Assembly: GCA_905182415.1 (NCBI GenBank) | Contig: CAJJBK010000045.1 | Span: forward strand, 1 to 39,252 | Reading direction: 5' to 3' | Length of the DNA: 39,252 nucleotides | Origin: an uncultured Woeseiaceae bacterium | Lineage (GTDB): Bacteria; Pseudomonadota; Gammaproteobacteria; Steroidobacterales; Woeseiaceae | In this document: piece after piece, positions 1 through 8,035 of the stretch | Position numbering within the stretch: position 1 is the first letter of the stretch | Layout of the letters: every line of letters starts with the position of its first letter | Notes under the pieces: generated by a model | What the model saw: the letters and a program-made list of their open reading frames with translations, nothing else | Database searches by the model: none | Told to the model about the DNA's origin: nothing | Made by a program: the position numbers and the translations under genes

Positions 1-109
1 TTGAGGCTTGATGGCAATATAATAAACGTTTAACTCGGTAAATATAACTCGAATATCGAGCTCCTGACTGTCTAATTTGATCAATAAAAATCCTGAAGTC
101 TTCTTGTTT

Positions 110-832
110 TCATTTAAGCGTTATCCAGACAAGATCAATTAGAGTATCACCAGTATTGCCCGACTCATGCCCAGCATCCAATTCAATGGCATCCATCCAA
201 CCAGCTGCACCATCATTTCCAATTTGTCCTGAATACTGTATTTTTCCACCCAATTTAGCAGATGTTTCGCCAGCTTTTATGACGATATATACTTGACCGC
301 CAGGGTGACTGTGAACACCCTCCCACTGACCTGGCTCAATTTGAACTCGTTGAGCAATAAGCCGATCATTCTCAAACAATAACTCTTGAGCTAGATTAGG
401 ATATACATGCGAACTACGTTCTTCATTTGGGTATAAAGGTTTATCTTTTTTTAATGTTACATAGATTAATTCAATGGCCTCATCACCAGTATTTCCTGAA
501 TTATGACCAGCTGCAAAAGGAATAGCATCCATCCACCCCACCGAGCCATCTCCATCAATTTCTGCTGAATATTCGATCTCTCCATCAAGCATGCCAGACC
601 ACTCTCCGCCTTTGATATGAACATAGAGCTGATTTCCCGGGTGTGAATGAACACCTTCCCATTCTCCAGGTCCAACGATTAATTTTTGTAATACTACATA
701 CTCGTTCTCAAAAACAACCACCCCGTCTTTATCTTCTATATTAGGGTAGATCAAAAGATATGGATTTTGAGTCTCTAATGAAGAGCAGGCAGTCAAAAAT
801 AAAATTACCAAGATAGTTATTAATTTATTCAT
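110..832 (-). CDS. Two-domain cupin-like lipoprotein, function unknown
   Basis: A 240-residue protein beginning with a short hydrophobic signal that ends in the lipobox LTAC, so Cys16 is the likely lipidated residue and the protein is predicted to be envelope-anchored. The rest is two copies of the same unit, about residues 47-128 and 159-240. Each contains EGVHSHPG (His62/His64 and His174/His176), a following Gln-hydrophobic-Tyr, the block GWMDAI, and a late His in GH(N/E)SGNTGD (His110 and His222). The first-to-last His distance is 48 residues in both copies, consistent with a small metal-binding beta-barrel of the cupin superfamily. It lies 9 bases downstream of pgsA on the same strand and may be read through from that operon. 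Substrate and function are not recognisable. The lipobox and duplication are seen directly; cupin membership is inferred from the HxH...H pattern. Confidence 0.75.
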   Translation of the reverse strand: MNKLITILVILFLTACSSLETQNPYLLIYPNIEDKDGVVVFENEYVVLQKLIVGPGEWEGVHSHPGNQLYVHIKGGEWSGMLDGEIEYSAEIDGDGSVGWMDAIPFAAGHNSGNTGDEAIELIYVTLKKDKPLYPNEERSSHVYPNLAQELLFENDRLIAQRVQIEPGQWEGVHSHPGGQVYIVIKAGETSAKLGGKIQYSGQIGNDGAAGWMDAIELDAGHESGNTGDTLIDLVWITLK

Positions 833-841
833 AATATTACC

Positions 842-1402
842 CTATGATTCTTTTTGCATGGATGGCCATGCGGCTTCCAGGTATTTAAACATCGACCACA
901 ATGTCATCCCGGCTGATAACAATAAAAAAGAAAATCCAATCGCATAAACATCAAAGCCTAATATTGATTCCTTATAAACCATAAAACCAATTCCAAACAT
1001 CTGTAATGCTGTCTTAAGTTTACCTGACCATGACACCGCTACTTTTGCCCTATCCCCGATAGTTGCCATCCATTCACGTAATGCAGATACCGTTATTTCA
1101 CGACCGATAATAATGACGGCAATAATATCCACATACCAACCTGGATCTGATTGAACCAGTAACACGAGCACTATTGCTACCATCAGTTTATCAGCAACAG
1201 GGTCAAGAAAAGCTCCAAAACGCGACATCTGGCCATAATTTCTTGCTACATACCCATCGAGTAGGTCTGTAAGTGCCGCAAACCCAAATATGATTCCTGC
1301 CATCGGTCTTGCGTTATCGCTTTGCAAATAAAAACATATAACAACGATAGGTATTGCAGCAATCCGAAGTAATGTTAAAAAATTAGCGAATGTTATTTTC
1401 AT
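842..1402 (-). CDS. pgsA: CDP-diacylglycerol--glycerol-3-phosphate 3-phosphatidyltransferase
   Basis: Makes phosphatidylglycerophosphate from CDP-diacylglycerol and glycerol-3-phosphate in the inner membrane, the committed step to phosphatidylglycerol and cardiolipin. The CDP-alcohol phosphatidyltransferase signature is complete: Asp49-Gly50, Ala53-Arg54, Gly63, Asp67 and Asp71, with the family's spacing D-G-x2-A-R-x8-G-x3-D-x3-D. Several hydrophobic helices surround it. The start is set at the ATG at 1402, giving 186 residues, the usual size, and opening with MKITFANFLTLLR. The frame is open further upstream, but that extension would overlap the end of uvrC. The gene sits 16 bases after uvrC, the classic uvrC-pgsA pairing of proteobacteria. 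Confidence 0.95.
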   Translation of the reverse strand: MKITFANFLTLLRIAAIPIVVICFYLQSDNARPMAGIIFGFAALTDLLDGYVARNYGQMSRFGAFLDPVADKLMVAIVLVLLVQSDPGWYVDIIAVIIIGREITVSALREWMATIGDRAKVAVSWSGKLKTALQMFGIGFMVYKESILGFDVYAIGFSFLLLSAGMTLWSMFKYLEAAWPSMQKES

Positions 1403-1418
1403 AGGGGTATCATAAAGT

Positions 1419-3245
1419 TCAATTATGATTATGTAAATTATTAAAAATACGCGCTGACATAGACTTACTAATGCCATGAATTTTAGCCAAATCGACAATT
1501 CCTGCTTTCATTACCCCGTGAATACCTCCAAATTGCTTTAGGAGCTCTCTTTTTCTAATGGGTCCGAGTCCTTCAATACCATCCAAACGAGAACCTTTTC
1601 GATTAATACTTCTTTTTAAACGATGGCCAGTGATTGCAAATCTATGCGCTTCATCTCTTATTCGCTGTATTAAATGCAAAGCAGGTGAATCAGCAGCTAA
1701 ATTCAAAGGTTCACTTTGGGTCGTTAGAAATAACTGCTCCATACCGGGTTTTCTCGATTTTCCTTTTGCCACCGCAATAACGATAATATTTATTATATTC
1801 AGTTCATTAAGGATGCGCATACAAGAAGACAGTTGGCCCTTTCCACCATCCAAGAACAATATGTCTGGCATCAATGCTTCGCCTTTTTTAATTCTCTTAT
1901 AACGCCTTCCCACCGCCTCAGATAAGGCCGCATAATCGTCACCATGATTTGAGGATTTGATATTAAAGCGCCTGTAGTCACTCTTCAGAGGGCCTAGTTC
2001 ATTAAAAACAACGCAAGATGCAACTGTAGCTTCACCAGAGATATGACTGACATCGAAACATTCTATTCTTTTGGGCTGAATGCCGTTACAAAAAAGTTTA
2101 CCAAGCGTGGATAACTGAGCGGTTAATGAGGCCTCACTGGATACTTTACACTCTAAACCATAAATTGCATTCTTATGCGCCATATCTAGCCAGCCCAACC
2201 GATTACCGCGGACATTATTAGTTAGCCTTACTTTTCTTTGCGCCTTATCAGAGAGTAAATTTTCCAATACTGAATCTCGCTCTATGGGAACTGGAACAAT
2301 TATTTCAGACGGTGATTTAATGCTTAAATAATACTGAGATAGAAATCCTTGTTGAATTTTTTCTCTGGTTGCCCCACCTCTAATTTTAAAATAGTAATTC
2401 TTACTCCCAATTACGGAGCCATTTCTTATTGAAAGGATAGCAACACAGTGAGTTACCCCATCAGAGGCTATACCCAGGGTGTCTATGTCTGTTTTTCTAG
2501 ATGTTGCAACTAACTGTTTTGCCTGAATTTCTTTTAAGCGACTTATTTGATCTCGATATTTTAATGCTTCTTCGTATTTTTTTTGTTCTGAGCATTGCTC
2601 CATACGTTTGACTAGAGCATTAACTATACTTTTATTTTTACCTGCTAAAAACTGCATGGTTGATTTAACATCATTGTCATAATCATTTTTGTCAATAAGG
2701 CCAACACAAGGAGCTGAACAGCGTTGGATTTGATATTGAAGGCAAGCTCTTGATCTATTTCTGAAAAAACTGTCTTTGCATTGACGAACCAAGAATACTT
2801 TTTGTAATTCAGTTAATGTTTCACGAACTGCATTGGTATTGGGGTAAGGGCCAAAATATTTTCCTTTTTGAGCTTTTGCACGTCGTTGAAACTCAACCCT
2901 AGGAAAAGCATGCTCGGTAGCAACATATATATAAGGATAGCTTTTATCATCTCTTAATACGACATTGTAGCGAGGTTTGTTTTTCTTGATTAAGGTATAT
3001 TCAAGAATCAAGGCTTCCGCCTCTGTGTTGGTAATGGTTAGATCAATATCACAGACATGGGTCATCAAAAGTGCTGCTTTTGGATCTTTTTGTTCGGATT
3101 GAAAGTAATTTGGTACGCGCTTTCTTAAATTCTTTGCTTTCCCCACATACAGAATATTACCATTATTACCAAGCATGCAATAGACGCCGGGTTTAGAGGG
3201 TAATTCACTGAGAAATTTACTTTTGTTTTTGAATAAGTCAGGCAT
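1419..3245 (-). CDS. uvrC: Excinuclease ABC subunit C
   Basis: Makes both incisions flanking a lesion during UvrABC nucleotide excision repair. At 608 residues it is of normal length with all domains. The GIY-YIG nuclease is at the N terminus (Gly20-Val-Tyr22 and Tyr33-Val-Gly35). A four-cysteine cluster, Cys156, Cys168, Cys176 and Cys180, has the same spacing as the iron-sulfur ligands of E. coli UvrC. A UVR coiled-coil motif lies around residues 205-240. The RNase H-like nuclease carries acidic residues in FDVSHISG and LFLDGGKGQL plus a His in the AITGHR segment. Tandem helix-hairpin-helix motifs end the protein (GIEGLGPIRKRELL). It starts 3 bases after the stop of the upstream uracil-DNA glycosylase gene, so the two repair genes are surely co-transcribed. 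Confidence 0.97.
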   Translation of the reverse strand: MPDLFKNKSKFLSELPSKPGVYCMLGNNGNILYVGKAKNLRKRVPNYFQSEQKDPKAALLMTHVCDIDLTITNTEAEALILEYTLIKKNKPRYNVVLRDDKSYPYIYVATEHAFPRVEFQRRAKAQKGKYFGPYPNTNAVRETLTELQKVFLVRQCKDSFFRNRSRACLQYQIQRCSAPCVGLIDKNDYDNDVKSTMQFLAGKNKSIVNALVKRMEQCSEQKKYEEALKYRDQISRLKEIQAKQLVATSRKTDIDTLGIASDGVTHCVAILSIRNGSVIGSKNYYFKIRGGATREKIQQGFLSQYYLSIKSPSEIIVPVPIERDSVLENLLSDKAQRKVRLTNNVRGNRLGWLDMAHKNAIYGLECKVSSEASLTAQLSTLGKLFCNGIQPKRIECFDVSHISGEATVASCVVFNELGPLKSDYRRFNIKSSNHGDDYAALSEAVGRRYKRIKKGEALMPDILFLDGGKGQLSSCMRILNELNIINIIVIAVAKGKSRKPGMEQLFLTTQSEPLNLAADSPALHLIQRIRDEAHRFAITGHRLKRSINRKGSRLDGIEGLGPIRKRELLKQFGGIHGVMKAGIVDLAKIHGISKSMSARIFNNLHNHN

Positions 3246-3248
3246 AAG

Positions 3249-3881
3249 TTAAATACTTGAGAGCACTTTTATTCGTTTAAATATATTTTCAAACATGAGT
3301 AATGATAAACGCCTCGTATTTAAATTATAACGACTGCAATGGTATGAATTAATTAGTTGCAGATGTCCAATTTCATGCTCCTCCGCATGACCAAATCGAT
3401 AATCAGCTTGCTTTAATTCCAAAGATTTAATTACTGCCCTGTGAGCAATACCGCCGAGAGTGAGGATAATTGCCCCTTCTTTCAGTTGCATAATTTCATT
3501 TTTCAGATAGCTATTACAATTATTGATTTCATTGCCATTCGGTTTATTTTGAGGAGGTAGGCATTTTACAGCATTTGTAATTTTACAATTTATTAGTTTT
3601 AAACCATCATCAGATGCAATTGACTCCTCATTACTACTAAAACCATATTTATATAAATTTTTATATAAAGATACGCCCGCGTAATCACCGGTAAATGGCC
3701 TACCAGTGCGATTTGCTCCATGCATTCCTGGCGCAAGGCCAACTATCAACAAATTAGGATCATCATGACCGAATGCCGGTACGGGCTTACAGAAGTAATC
3801 GGCATGCTGGGATTTTACATCAACTAAAAAATGTGAAAGTCTTTTGCATTTTTTGCAATCTGGATTATAAGTATTCTGCAT
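3249..3881 (-). CDS. Uracil-DNA glycosylase, family 5 (UDGb)-like
   Basis: Predicted to remove uracil and other deaminated bases from DNA, starting base excision repair. The 210-residue protein has the UDG superfamily motif 1 as GLAPGMHGANRTGRPFTGD. It lacks the polar Asn/Asp catalytic residue of families 1 and 4, which is characteristic of family 5. The C-terminal motif is SYHCSRYNLNTRRL. Four cysteines (Cys9, Cys12, Cys31 and one in AVKCLPP) fit the 4Fe-4S cluster of family 4/5 enzymes. It is the first gene of the minus-strand operon UDG-uvrC-pgsA, 3 bases from uvrC, coupling base and nucleotide excision repair genes. The start at 3881 leaves a 76-base divergent gap to rluE. Family 4 is the alternative, but both motifs favour family 5. 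Confidence 0.88.
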   Translation of the reverse strand: MQNTYNPDCKKCKRLSHFLVDVKSQHADYFCKPVPAFGHDDPNLLIVGLAPGMHGANRTGRPFTGDYAGVSLYKNLYKYGFSSNEESIASDDGLKLINCKITNAVKCLPPQNKPNGNEINNCNSYLKNEIMQLKEGAIILTLGGIAHRAVIKSLELKQADYRFGHAEEHEIGHLQLINSYHCSRYNLNTRRLSLLMFENIFKRIKVLSSI

Positions 3882-3907
3882 GCTGACTTATTTTAATGTA
3901 TTTAATC

Positions 3908-3942
3908 ATGTCTAGTATAGTATGTATCCAATGACTAGACAT
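3908..3942. repeat. Inverted repeat in the UDG/rluE divergent gap
   Basis: Perfect 8-base arms, ATGTCTAG at 3908-3915 and CTAGACAT at 3935-3942, are separated by 19 bases inside the 76-base gap between two divergently transcribed genes. The wide spacing suits a dimeric regulator contacting two half-sites better than a hairpin. It does not match the LexA consensus (CTGT-N8-ACAG), so SOS control is not indicated. Confidence 0.35.
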
Positions 3943-3957
3943 CCAAATAAATAACTT

Positions 3958-4518
3958 ATGCCTTTTATCTTATTTAATAAACCCTATGGTATTGTCAGTC
4001 AATTTAGCGGTACTGAAAATACTTTAGCTAAATTTATATCTGAAAATTCTGTTTACCCTGCTGGACGACTAGATAAAAAAAGCGAAGGGCTTTTGGCGCT
4101 AACCAATGACGGTAAATTACAAGCGAGAATATGTGAACCAAAACGTAAGTTATTAAAATATTACCTGATTCAGGTTGAGGGTGAGACTACCCAGAACCAA
4201 CTTAATCAGCTAACGGAAGGACTGATTCTTAATGACGGACCTGCAAGAGCTCATTCGGCGCGTATCATTAATCCACCTGAAAATATTTGGGATAGAGAGC
4301 CACCAATTAGATTCAGAGAAAATATACCTACTTCGTGGCTCGAGATATCCATATTTGAAGGCCGTAAACATCAAATCCGAAGAATGAGTGCTGCAATTAA
4401 TTTACCGGTACTAAGACTAGTTCGATGGCAGATAGGGCCTTGGCTGATAAATGATTTAAAACTTGGTCAATTCACCAAAATGACTAATAAAGAAGCGTGG
4501 TCAATGCTTAATCAGTAA
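3958..4518 (+). CDS. rluE: 23S rRNA pseudouridine synthase E-like (RsuA family)
   Basis: Predicted to isomerise a specific uridine of 23S rRNA (U2457 for the E. coli enzyme) to pseudouridine. The 186-residue protein starts directly with the catalytic fold (MPFILFNKPYGIVSQF) and has no N-terminal S4 domain. That separates RluE from RsuA, RluB and RluF. The catalytic aspartate is Asp39 in PAGRLDKKSEGLL, followed by TNDG. The downstream segment FEGRKHQIRRM is the usual family motif near the C terminus. Its last 11 bases overlap the 3' end of the convergent DAHP synthase gene. RluE is the best call on length and missing S4; the exact target uridine is inferred from the family. Confidence 0.88.
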   Translation: MPFILFNKPYGIVSQFSGTENTLAKFISENSVYPAGRLDKKSEGLLALTNDGKLQARICEPKRKLLKYYLIQVEGETTQNQLNQLTEGLILNDGPARAHSARIINPPENIWDREPPIRFRENIPTSWLEISIFEGRKHQIRRMSAAINLPVLRLVRWQIGPWLINDLKLGQFTKMTNKEAWSMLNQ

Positions 4519-5887
4519 CCGCTCTCTCTTGCAAGCCTGGTATCCCAAGAGCGATTTCCATAGCTTGCTCATAGTTCAATCTAGGGTCAACGGGCGACTT
4601 ATATGCAATAGATAAATCCTCATCATTAAGCCCTCTCGCGCCACCAGTGCATTCAGTGACATTTTCTCCTGTTAATTCAAGATGGACTCCACCTAAATAT
4701 GTGCCCATTTTCTTATGAACACGAAACGCGGACTCTAATTCGGCGCTTATTTTTTCGAAACGTCTTGTTTTTGTTCCATTTGCCGTGGATTCAGTGTTGC
4801 CATGCATTGGATCGCAAACCCATAAAATGGGTGAGCCAGTTTCATTTGCCGCCTCAATCAATGGCGGTAAATTTGCCTCAATACTGTCAGCACCAAATCT
4901 ATGGATAAGCGTAATTCTTCCCGGTAGATTATTTGGGTTTAGAGCAACTATTAGGCCTTGTAACCACTCACGAGTCATACCATTACCTATCTTTATACCC
5001 ATTGGATTTGCTACACCACGAAAATATTCTACGTGCGCACCATCCAACTCAGCTGTTCGCATTCCTATCCAAGGAAAATGGGTCGTTAGGTTATACCAAT
5101 TTCCAGTTCTTTCGATGTATCTGGTCTGAGCTTGCTCATAAGGGAGATGGAGGCCCTCATGTGCAGCATATATTTCAGCTTTTTGTGAGAGGAACAACGG
5201 CCTTCCAGAAGTAGATTCTATAAAATCAATTGATTCTTTAATGGTAGTAATAATTTCATTATATCTATCAGCCATTTCAGAATGACCTAACCAGTCAAGA
5301 TCCCAGTATTCAGGGTGATGAAGATCGACAAAACCTCCATCTATTAAAGATCTTACAAAATTCATAGTAAGGGCAGCTCTTTCATATCCACGTAAAATCA
5401 ATGTTGGGTCAGGTATTCTGTCCCCACTGGTAAATGGACTGCGATTAATGATATCACCACGATAACTTGGTAGCTCCTGACCATCTTTTGACTCAAGATC
5501 AGCAGATCTGGGTTTTGCGTACTGGCCTGCCATTCTTCCAATTCGTACAACAGGCTTTTTTAGACCGTATTGCATGACGGTACTCATTTGCAATAATATT
5601 TTTAACTTTGCAACAATACTTTCAGACGAACAATCACTGAAGCTTTCAGCGCAATCACCACCTTGCAGTATGAATACTTCACCTCGTTGGGCGGCAGCAA
5701 TATGTTCATTCAACTTATCAACTTCCCATGAAGTTACTATTGGCGGTAATTTTTTAAGTTCAGCAACAACTGATGCCAAATGTTCTTTATTTGGATAATT
5801 GGCTTGCTGAGCCGCATTCAACGTTGTCCATGAAGTAGGTTTCCAGTTATTTATTTCGTTTTCTTTGTTCACAAAATTACCGTCCAT
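4508..5887 (-). CDS. 3-deoxy-7-phosphoheptulonate (DAHP) synthase, class II
   Basis: Condenses phosphoenolpyruvate with erythrose-4-phosphate, the first step of the shikimate pathway to aromatic amino acids. The 459-residue length and motifs identify the plant-like class II family rather than the AroF/G/H class I type: LQGGDCAESF, VRIGRMAGQYAKPRS, the metal-site region WVCDPMHGNT, and ARGLNDEDLS near the C terminus. No separate regulatory domain is visible, so feedback control would have to come from the class II core or from transcription. The ATG at 5887 is the natural start, with WKPTSWTTLNAAQQ typical of the family's N terminus. The 218-base upstream gap, shared with the divergent aldehyde dehydrogenase, holds two palindromes. 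A -10-like TATGAT on this strand lies at 5932-5937 (high-coordinate to low). Confidence 0.95.
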   Translation of the reverse strand: MDGNFVNKENEINNWKPTSWTTLNAAQQANYPNKEHLASVVAELKKLPPIVTSWEVDKLNEHIAAAQRGEVFILQGGDCAESFSDCSSESIVAKLKILLQMSTVMQYGLKKPVVRIGRMAGQYAKPRSADLESKDGQELPSYRGDIINRSPFTSGDRIPDPTLILRGYERAALTMNFVRSLIDGGFVDLHHPEYWDLDWLGHSEMADRYNEIITTIKESIDFIESTSGRPLFLSQKAEIYAAHEGLHLPYEQAQTRYIERTGNWYNLTTHFPWIGMRTAELDGAHVEYFRGVANPMGIKIGNGMTREWLQGLIVALNPNNLPGRITLIHRFGADSIEANLPPLIEAANETGSPILWVCDPMHGNTESTANGTKTRRFEKISAELESAFRVHKKMGTYLGGVHLELTGENVTECTGGARGLNDEDLSIAYKSPVDPRLNYEQAMEIALGIPGLQERAVTD

Positions 5888-5950
5888 AAGTTAGTGATTT
5901 GAGATTGTGCATGTCAAAACTTATTATTGCAATCATAAGCTTACAAGATA

Positions 5951-5989
5951 AAGATAAACGTTATCTTAAATCAAGATATCAAATATCTT
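5951..5989. promoter_or_regulatory. Two adjacent perfect palindromes, candidate tandem operators
   Basis: Two 17-base inverted repeats lie side by side: AAGATAA-acg-TTATCTT at 5951-5967 and AAGATAT-caa-ATATCTT at 5973-5989. Both have 7-base perfect arms and a 3-base centre, and their centres are 22 bases apart, about two helical turns. Extra half-sites occur at 5945-5951 (AAGATAA) and 6084-6090 (ATATCTT, just before the ribosome binding site of the plus-strand gene). The core GATAA-N3-TTATC of the first copy has the spacing of a Fur-type box, while the second matches it less well. The gap separates the divergent class II DAHP synthase and the ALDH7 gene. The repeats are seen directly; the regulator is unknown. 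Confidence 0.6.
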
Positions 5990-6105
5990 TACTTTCTAGC
6001 GCTTGTCTTTAAAAACATCACTGGAAACAACGACAAAGGGTAGGCAAAATACAACTAATATCTATTCTATAAATACTAATCGCATATCTTTTTTAGGGGT
6101 AAATC

Positions 6106-7623
6106 TTGAAACACATACTTGATAGTCTCAATCTCAATTCAATTAATCCTGGTAGCTGGTCTGGTGAAGTCTCGCTTCAATCTACGGATGGAACCCTAAT
6201 CGAATCAATTAATCCGTCAACAAATGAAGTTATAGCTAGTGTAAAGAATACCACCACAGAAGAGTATGAAAAAATTATAGCATCTGCACAAGAGGCCTTT
6301 CTTGAATGGCGCACCGTCCCTGCCCCAGTTAGAGGAGATGCCATTAGAAGGGTTGGAGCAGCACTCAGGGAGCACAAAGATGCACTTGGCAGCCTAGTGA
6401 GTCTAGAGATGGGGAAGATCAAAGCAGAAGGCGATGGTGAAGTACAAGAAATGATTGATATGGCTGATCTTGCTGTTGGTCAATCAAGAATGCTCTATGG
6501 CATGACAACTCACTCAGAAAGACCAATGCATCGAATGTATGAGCAATGGCATCCATTAGGTCTCGTTGGTATTATTTCAGCGTTTAATTTTCCCGTTGCA
6601 GTGTGGTCATGGAATGCATTTATTGCCACAATATGTGGAAATGTTAGTGTCTGGAAGCCTTCTCCAAAAGCACCTTTATGCGCTGTTGCCGTACAAAAAA
6701 TATGCAACCAAGCGTTAAAAGATCAGGGTTTGCCAAATATATTTCATCTAATAAATGATGAATCTAATATCCTTTCTCAAAAACTCATTGATGATCGCCG
6801 GATCGATCTATTGTCATTTACCGGCTCAAGTGAAGTCGGTAAAAATGTAGGGCAAAAAGTCGCCTCCAGGATGGGTAAATACCTTTTAGAGCTCGGTGGT
6901 AATAATGCAATTATTGTCGACGAGTCTGCTAATTTTGATATTACGATACCAGGTATTGTATTTGGTTCAGTAGGTACTGCAGGCCAGAGATGTACTACCA
7001 CCAGAAGAGTGCTTGTTCATGAATCACGCATGGATGAGCTTAAGGAAAAGCTTGTTCGAGCTTACTCGCAAATTCCAATCGGTGATCCGCTTGATACCAA
7101 CACACTAATGGGTCCATTGATTGATGAAAAATCTTTACAAAATGTTGAAACTGCAGTTGAAAAAATCATTGAAGCTGGTGGTGAGATCCTATGCGGGGGG
7201 ATAAGAGTTGGCGATAAAGGTAATTTCATAGAACCAATAATTGCGGTTGCTGAAAACGAATGGGATATTGTTCAAGAAGAAACATTTGGACCTTTGTTGT
7301 ATTTAATTCCATGTAGCTCACTCGATGATGCAATTGCCAAACAAAACAACGTTAGGCAAGGCCTCTCCTCTGCTATTTTCACGAATAACCTTCAAAATGC
7401 TGAGAAATTTTTATCTAGCGTTGGTTCGGATTGCGGAATCGCTAATGTTAATATAGGGACTTCCGGTGCTGAAATTGGTGGTGCTTTTGGTGGTGAAAAA
7501 GAAACCGGTGGTGGTCGTGAAGCAGGTTCAGATTCTTGGAAAGCATATATGCGCCGTCAAACTAACACTATTAATTGGGGCACTGAATTGCCTTTAGCTC
7601 AAGGCGTTAATTTTGATGTCTGA
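6106..7623 (+). CDS. amaB: ALDH7-family aldehyde dehydrogenase (piperideine-6-carboxylate / aminoadipate semialdehyde dehydrogenase)
   Basis: NAD-dependent oxidation of a semialdehyde, in this family usually alpha-aminoadipate semialdehyde (in equilibrium with piperideine-6-carboxylate) from lysine breakdown. The 505-residue protein has the catalytic set: Asn161 in AFNFPVAVW, Lys184 in VWKPSPKAP, Glu262 in LELGGNN and Cys296 in [11 protein letters not shown]. The last motif, with the glycine-rich tail [19 protein letters not shown], is characteristic of ALDH7A1/antiquitin-like enzymes. The start is a TTG at 6106, supported by a strong AGGGG ribosome binding site 5-6 bases upstream (6095-6099). 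No other lysine-catabolic gene is nearby, so the in vivo substrate could also be another semialdehyde or betaine aldehyde. The gene is probably controlled from the shared divergent region upstream. Confidence 0.9.
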   Translation: MKHILDSLNLNSINPGSWSGEVSLQSTDGTLIESINPSTNEVIASVKNTTTEEYEKIIASAQEAFLEWRTVPAPVRGDAIRRVGAALREHKDALGSLVSLEMGKIKAEGDGEVQEMIDMADLAVGQSRMLYGMTTHSERPMHRMYEQWHPLGLVGIISAFNFPVAVWSWNAFIATICGNVSVWKPSPKAPLCAVAVQKICNQALKDQGLPNIFHLINDESNILSQKLIDDRRIDLLSFTGSSEVGKNVGQKVASRMGKYLLELGGNNAIIVDESANFDITIPGIVFGSVGTAGQRCTTTRRVLVHESRMDELKEKLVRAYSQIPIGDPLDTNTLMGPLIDEKSLQNVETAVEKIIEAGGEILCGGIRVGDKGNFIEPIIAVAENEWDIVQEETFGPLLYLIPCSSLDDAIAKQNNVRQGLSSAIFTNNLQNAEKFLSSVGSDCGIANVNIGTSGAEIGGAFGGEKETGGGREAGSDSWKAYMRRQTNTINWGTELPLAQGVNFDV

Positions 7624-7630
7624 TTATAAC

Positions 7631-8035
7631 TTATGATTTTTTAAGCTTTTGAAGCTGCCATAAATTTTCAAATTGAGCTCTAGACAAATCGTTTAGTTTT
7701 AAATCAATGGCTACTGCTGCTTTTTCCATCCCATTAAATCTTGAAATAAATTTTTCGCAGGCCATCATGAGTGCTTGCTCGGGATCAATCCCTGCGTGCT
7801 TGGCAAAGTTGACGAGAGTAAACAAAACATCGCCTAATTCTTCATTTATTGCAGCATCAGAGATAGACATAGCAGCTTGTAATTCATTTATTTCTTCATC
7901 TAATTTTGTCAATACTTCGTTATTATCTTGCCAATCAAAACCAACGCTAGATGCTTTATTACTAACGAGTGTCGCTAATTCGAAAGCAGATATATTTTCT
8001 GGAAGATCGTTTAGTATTAATTTTTCATGTTTCAT
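7631..8035 (-). CDS. mazG: Single-domain MazG-like nucleoside triphosphate pyrophosphohydrolase
   Basis: Predicted to hydrolyse (possibly non-canonical) NTPs to NMP and pyrophosphate. At 134 residues it is about half the length of E. coli MazG (two tandem domains, about 263 residues), so only one all-alpha MazG domain is present. The magnesium-binding pattern is visible: Glu47-Glu48-x2-Glu51, then Glu66-x2-Asp69 in NEELGDVLF, matching EExxE...ExxD. The C-terminal part (KFISRFNGMEKA, then SRAQFENLWQLQK) resembles the end of the C-terminal catalytic domain of long MazG. Its start overlaps the end of the NudL gene by 4 bases (ATGA), so the two hydrolases are translationally coupled. The 3' end lies 7 bases from the convergent aldehyde dehydrogenase stop. 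Confidence 0.85.
   Translation of the reverse strand: MKHEKLILNDLPENISAFELATLVSNKASSVGFDWQDNNEVLTKLDEEINELQAAMSISDAAINEELGDVLFTLVNFAKHAGIDPEQALMMACEKFISRFNGMEKAAVAIDLKLNDLSRAQFENLWQLQKLKKS

Noticed and set aside
47-62. Small hairpin downstream of the cupin lipoprotein gene
   Set aside because: Arms CTCGA/TCGAG around ATA are only 5 bases and no T tract follows; not distinguishable from chance.
1403-1498. A 32-codon N-terminal extension of pgsA
   Set aside because: It would overlap the 3' end of uvrC, and the family N terminus (MKITFANFLTLLR) begins exactly at the internal ATG at 1402.
1558-1902. Plus-strand open frame opposite uvrC
   Set aside because: It is antisense to the conserved RNase H-like and C-terminal region of UvrC, with no motif of its own.
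4785-5129. Plus-strand open frames inside the DAHP synthase gene
   Set aside because: They lie wholly opposite a strongly conserved enzyme, have no recognisable motifs and no ribosome binding sites.
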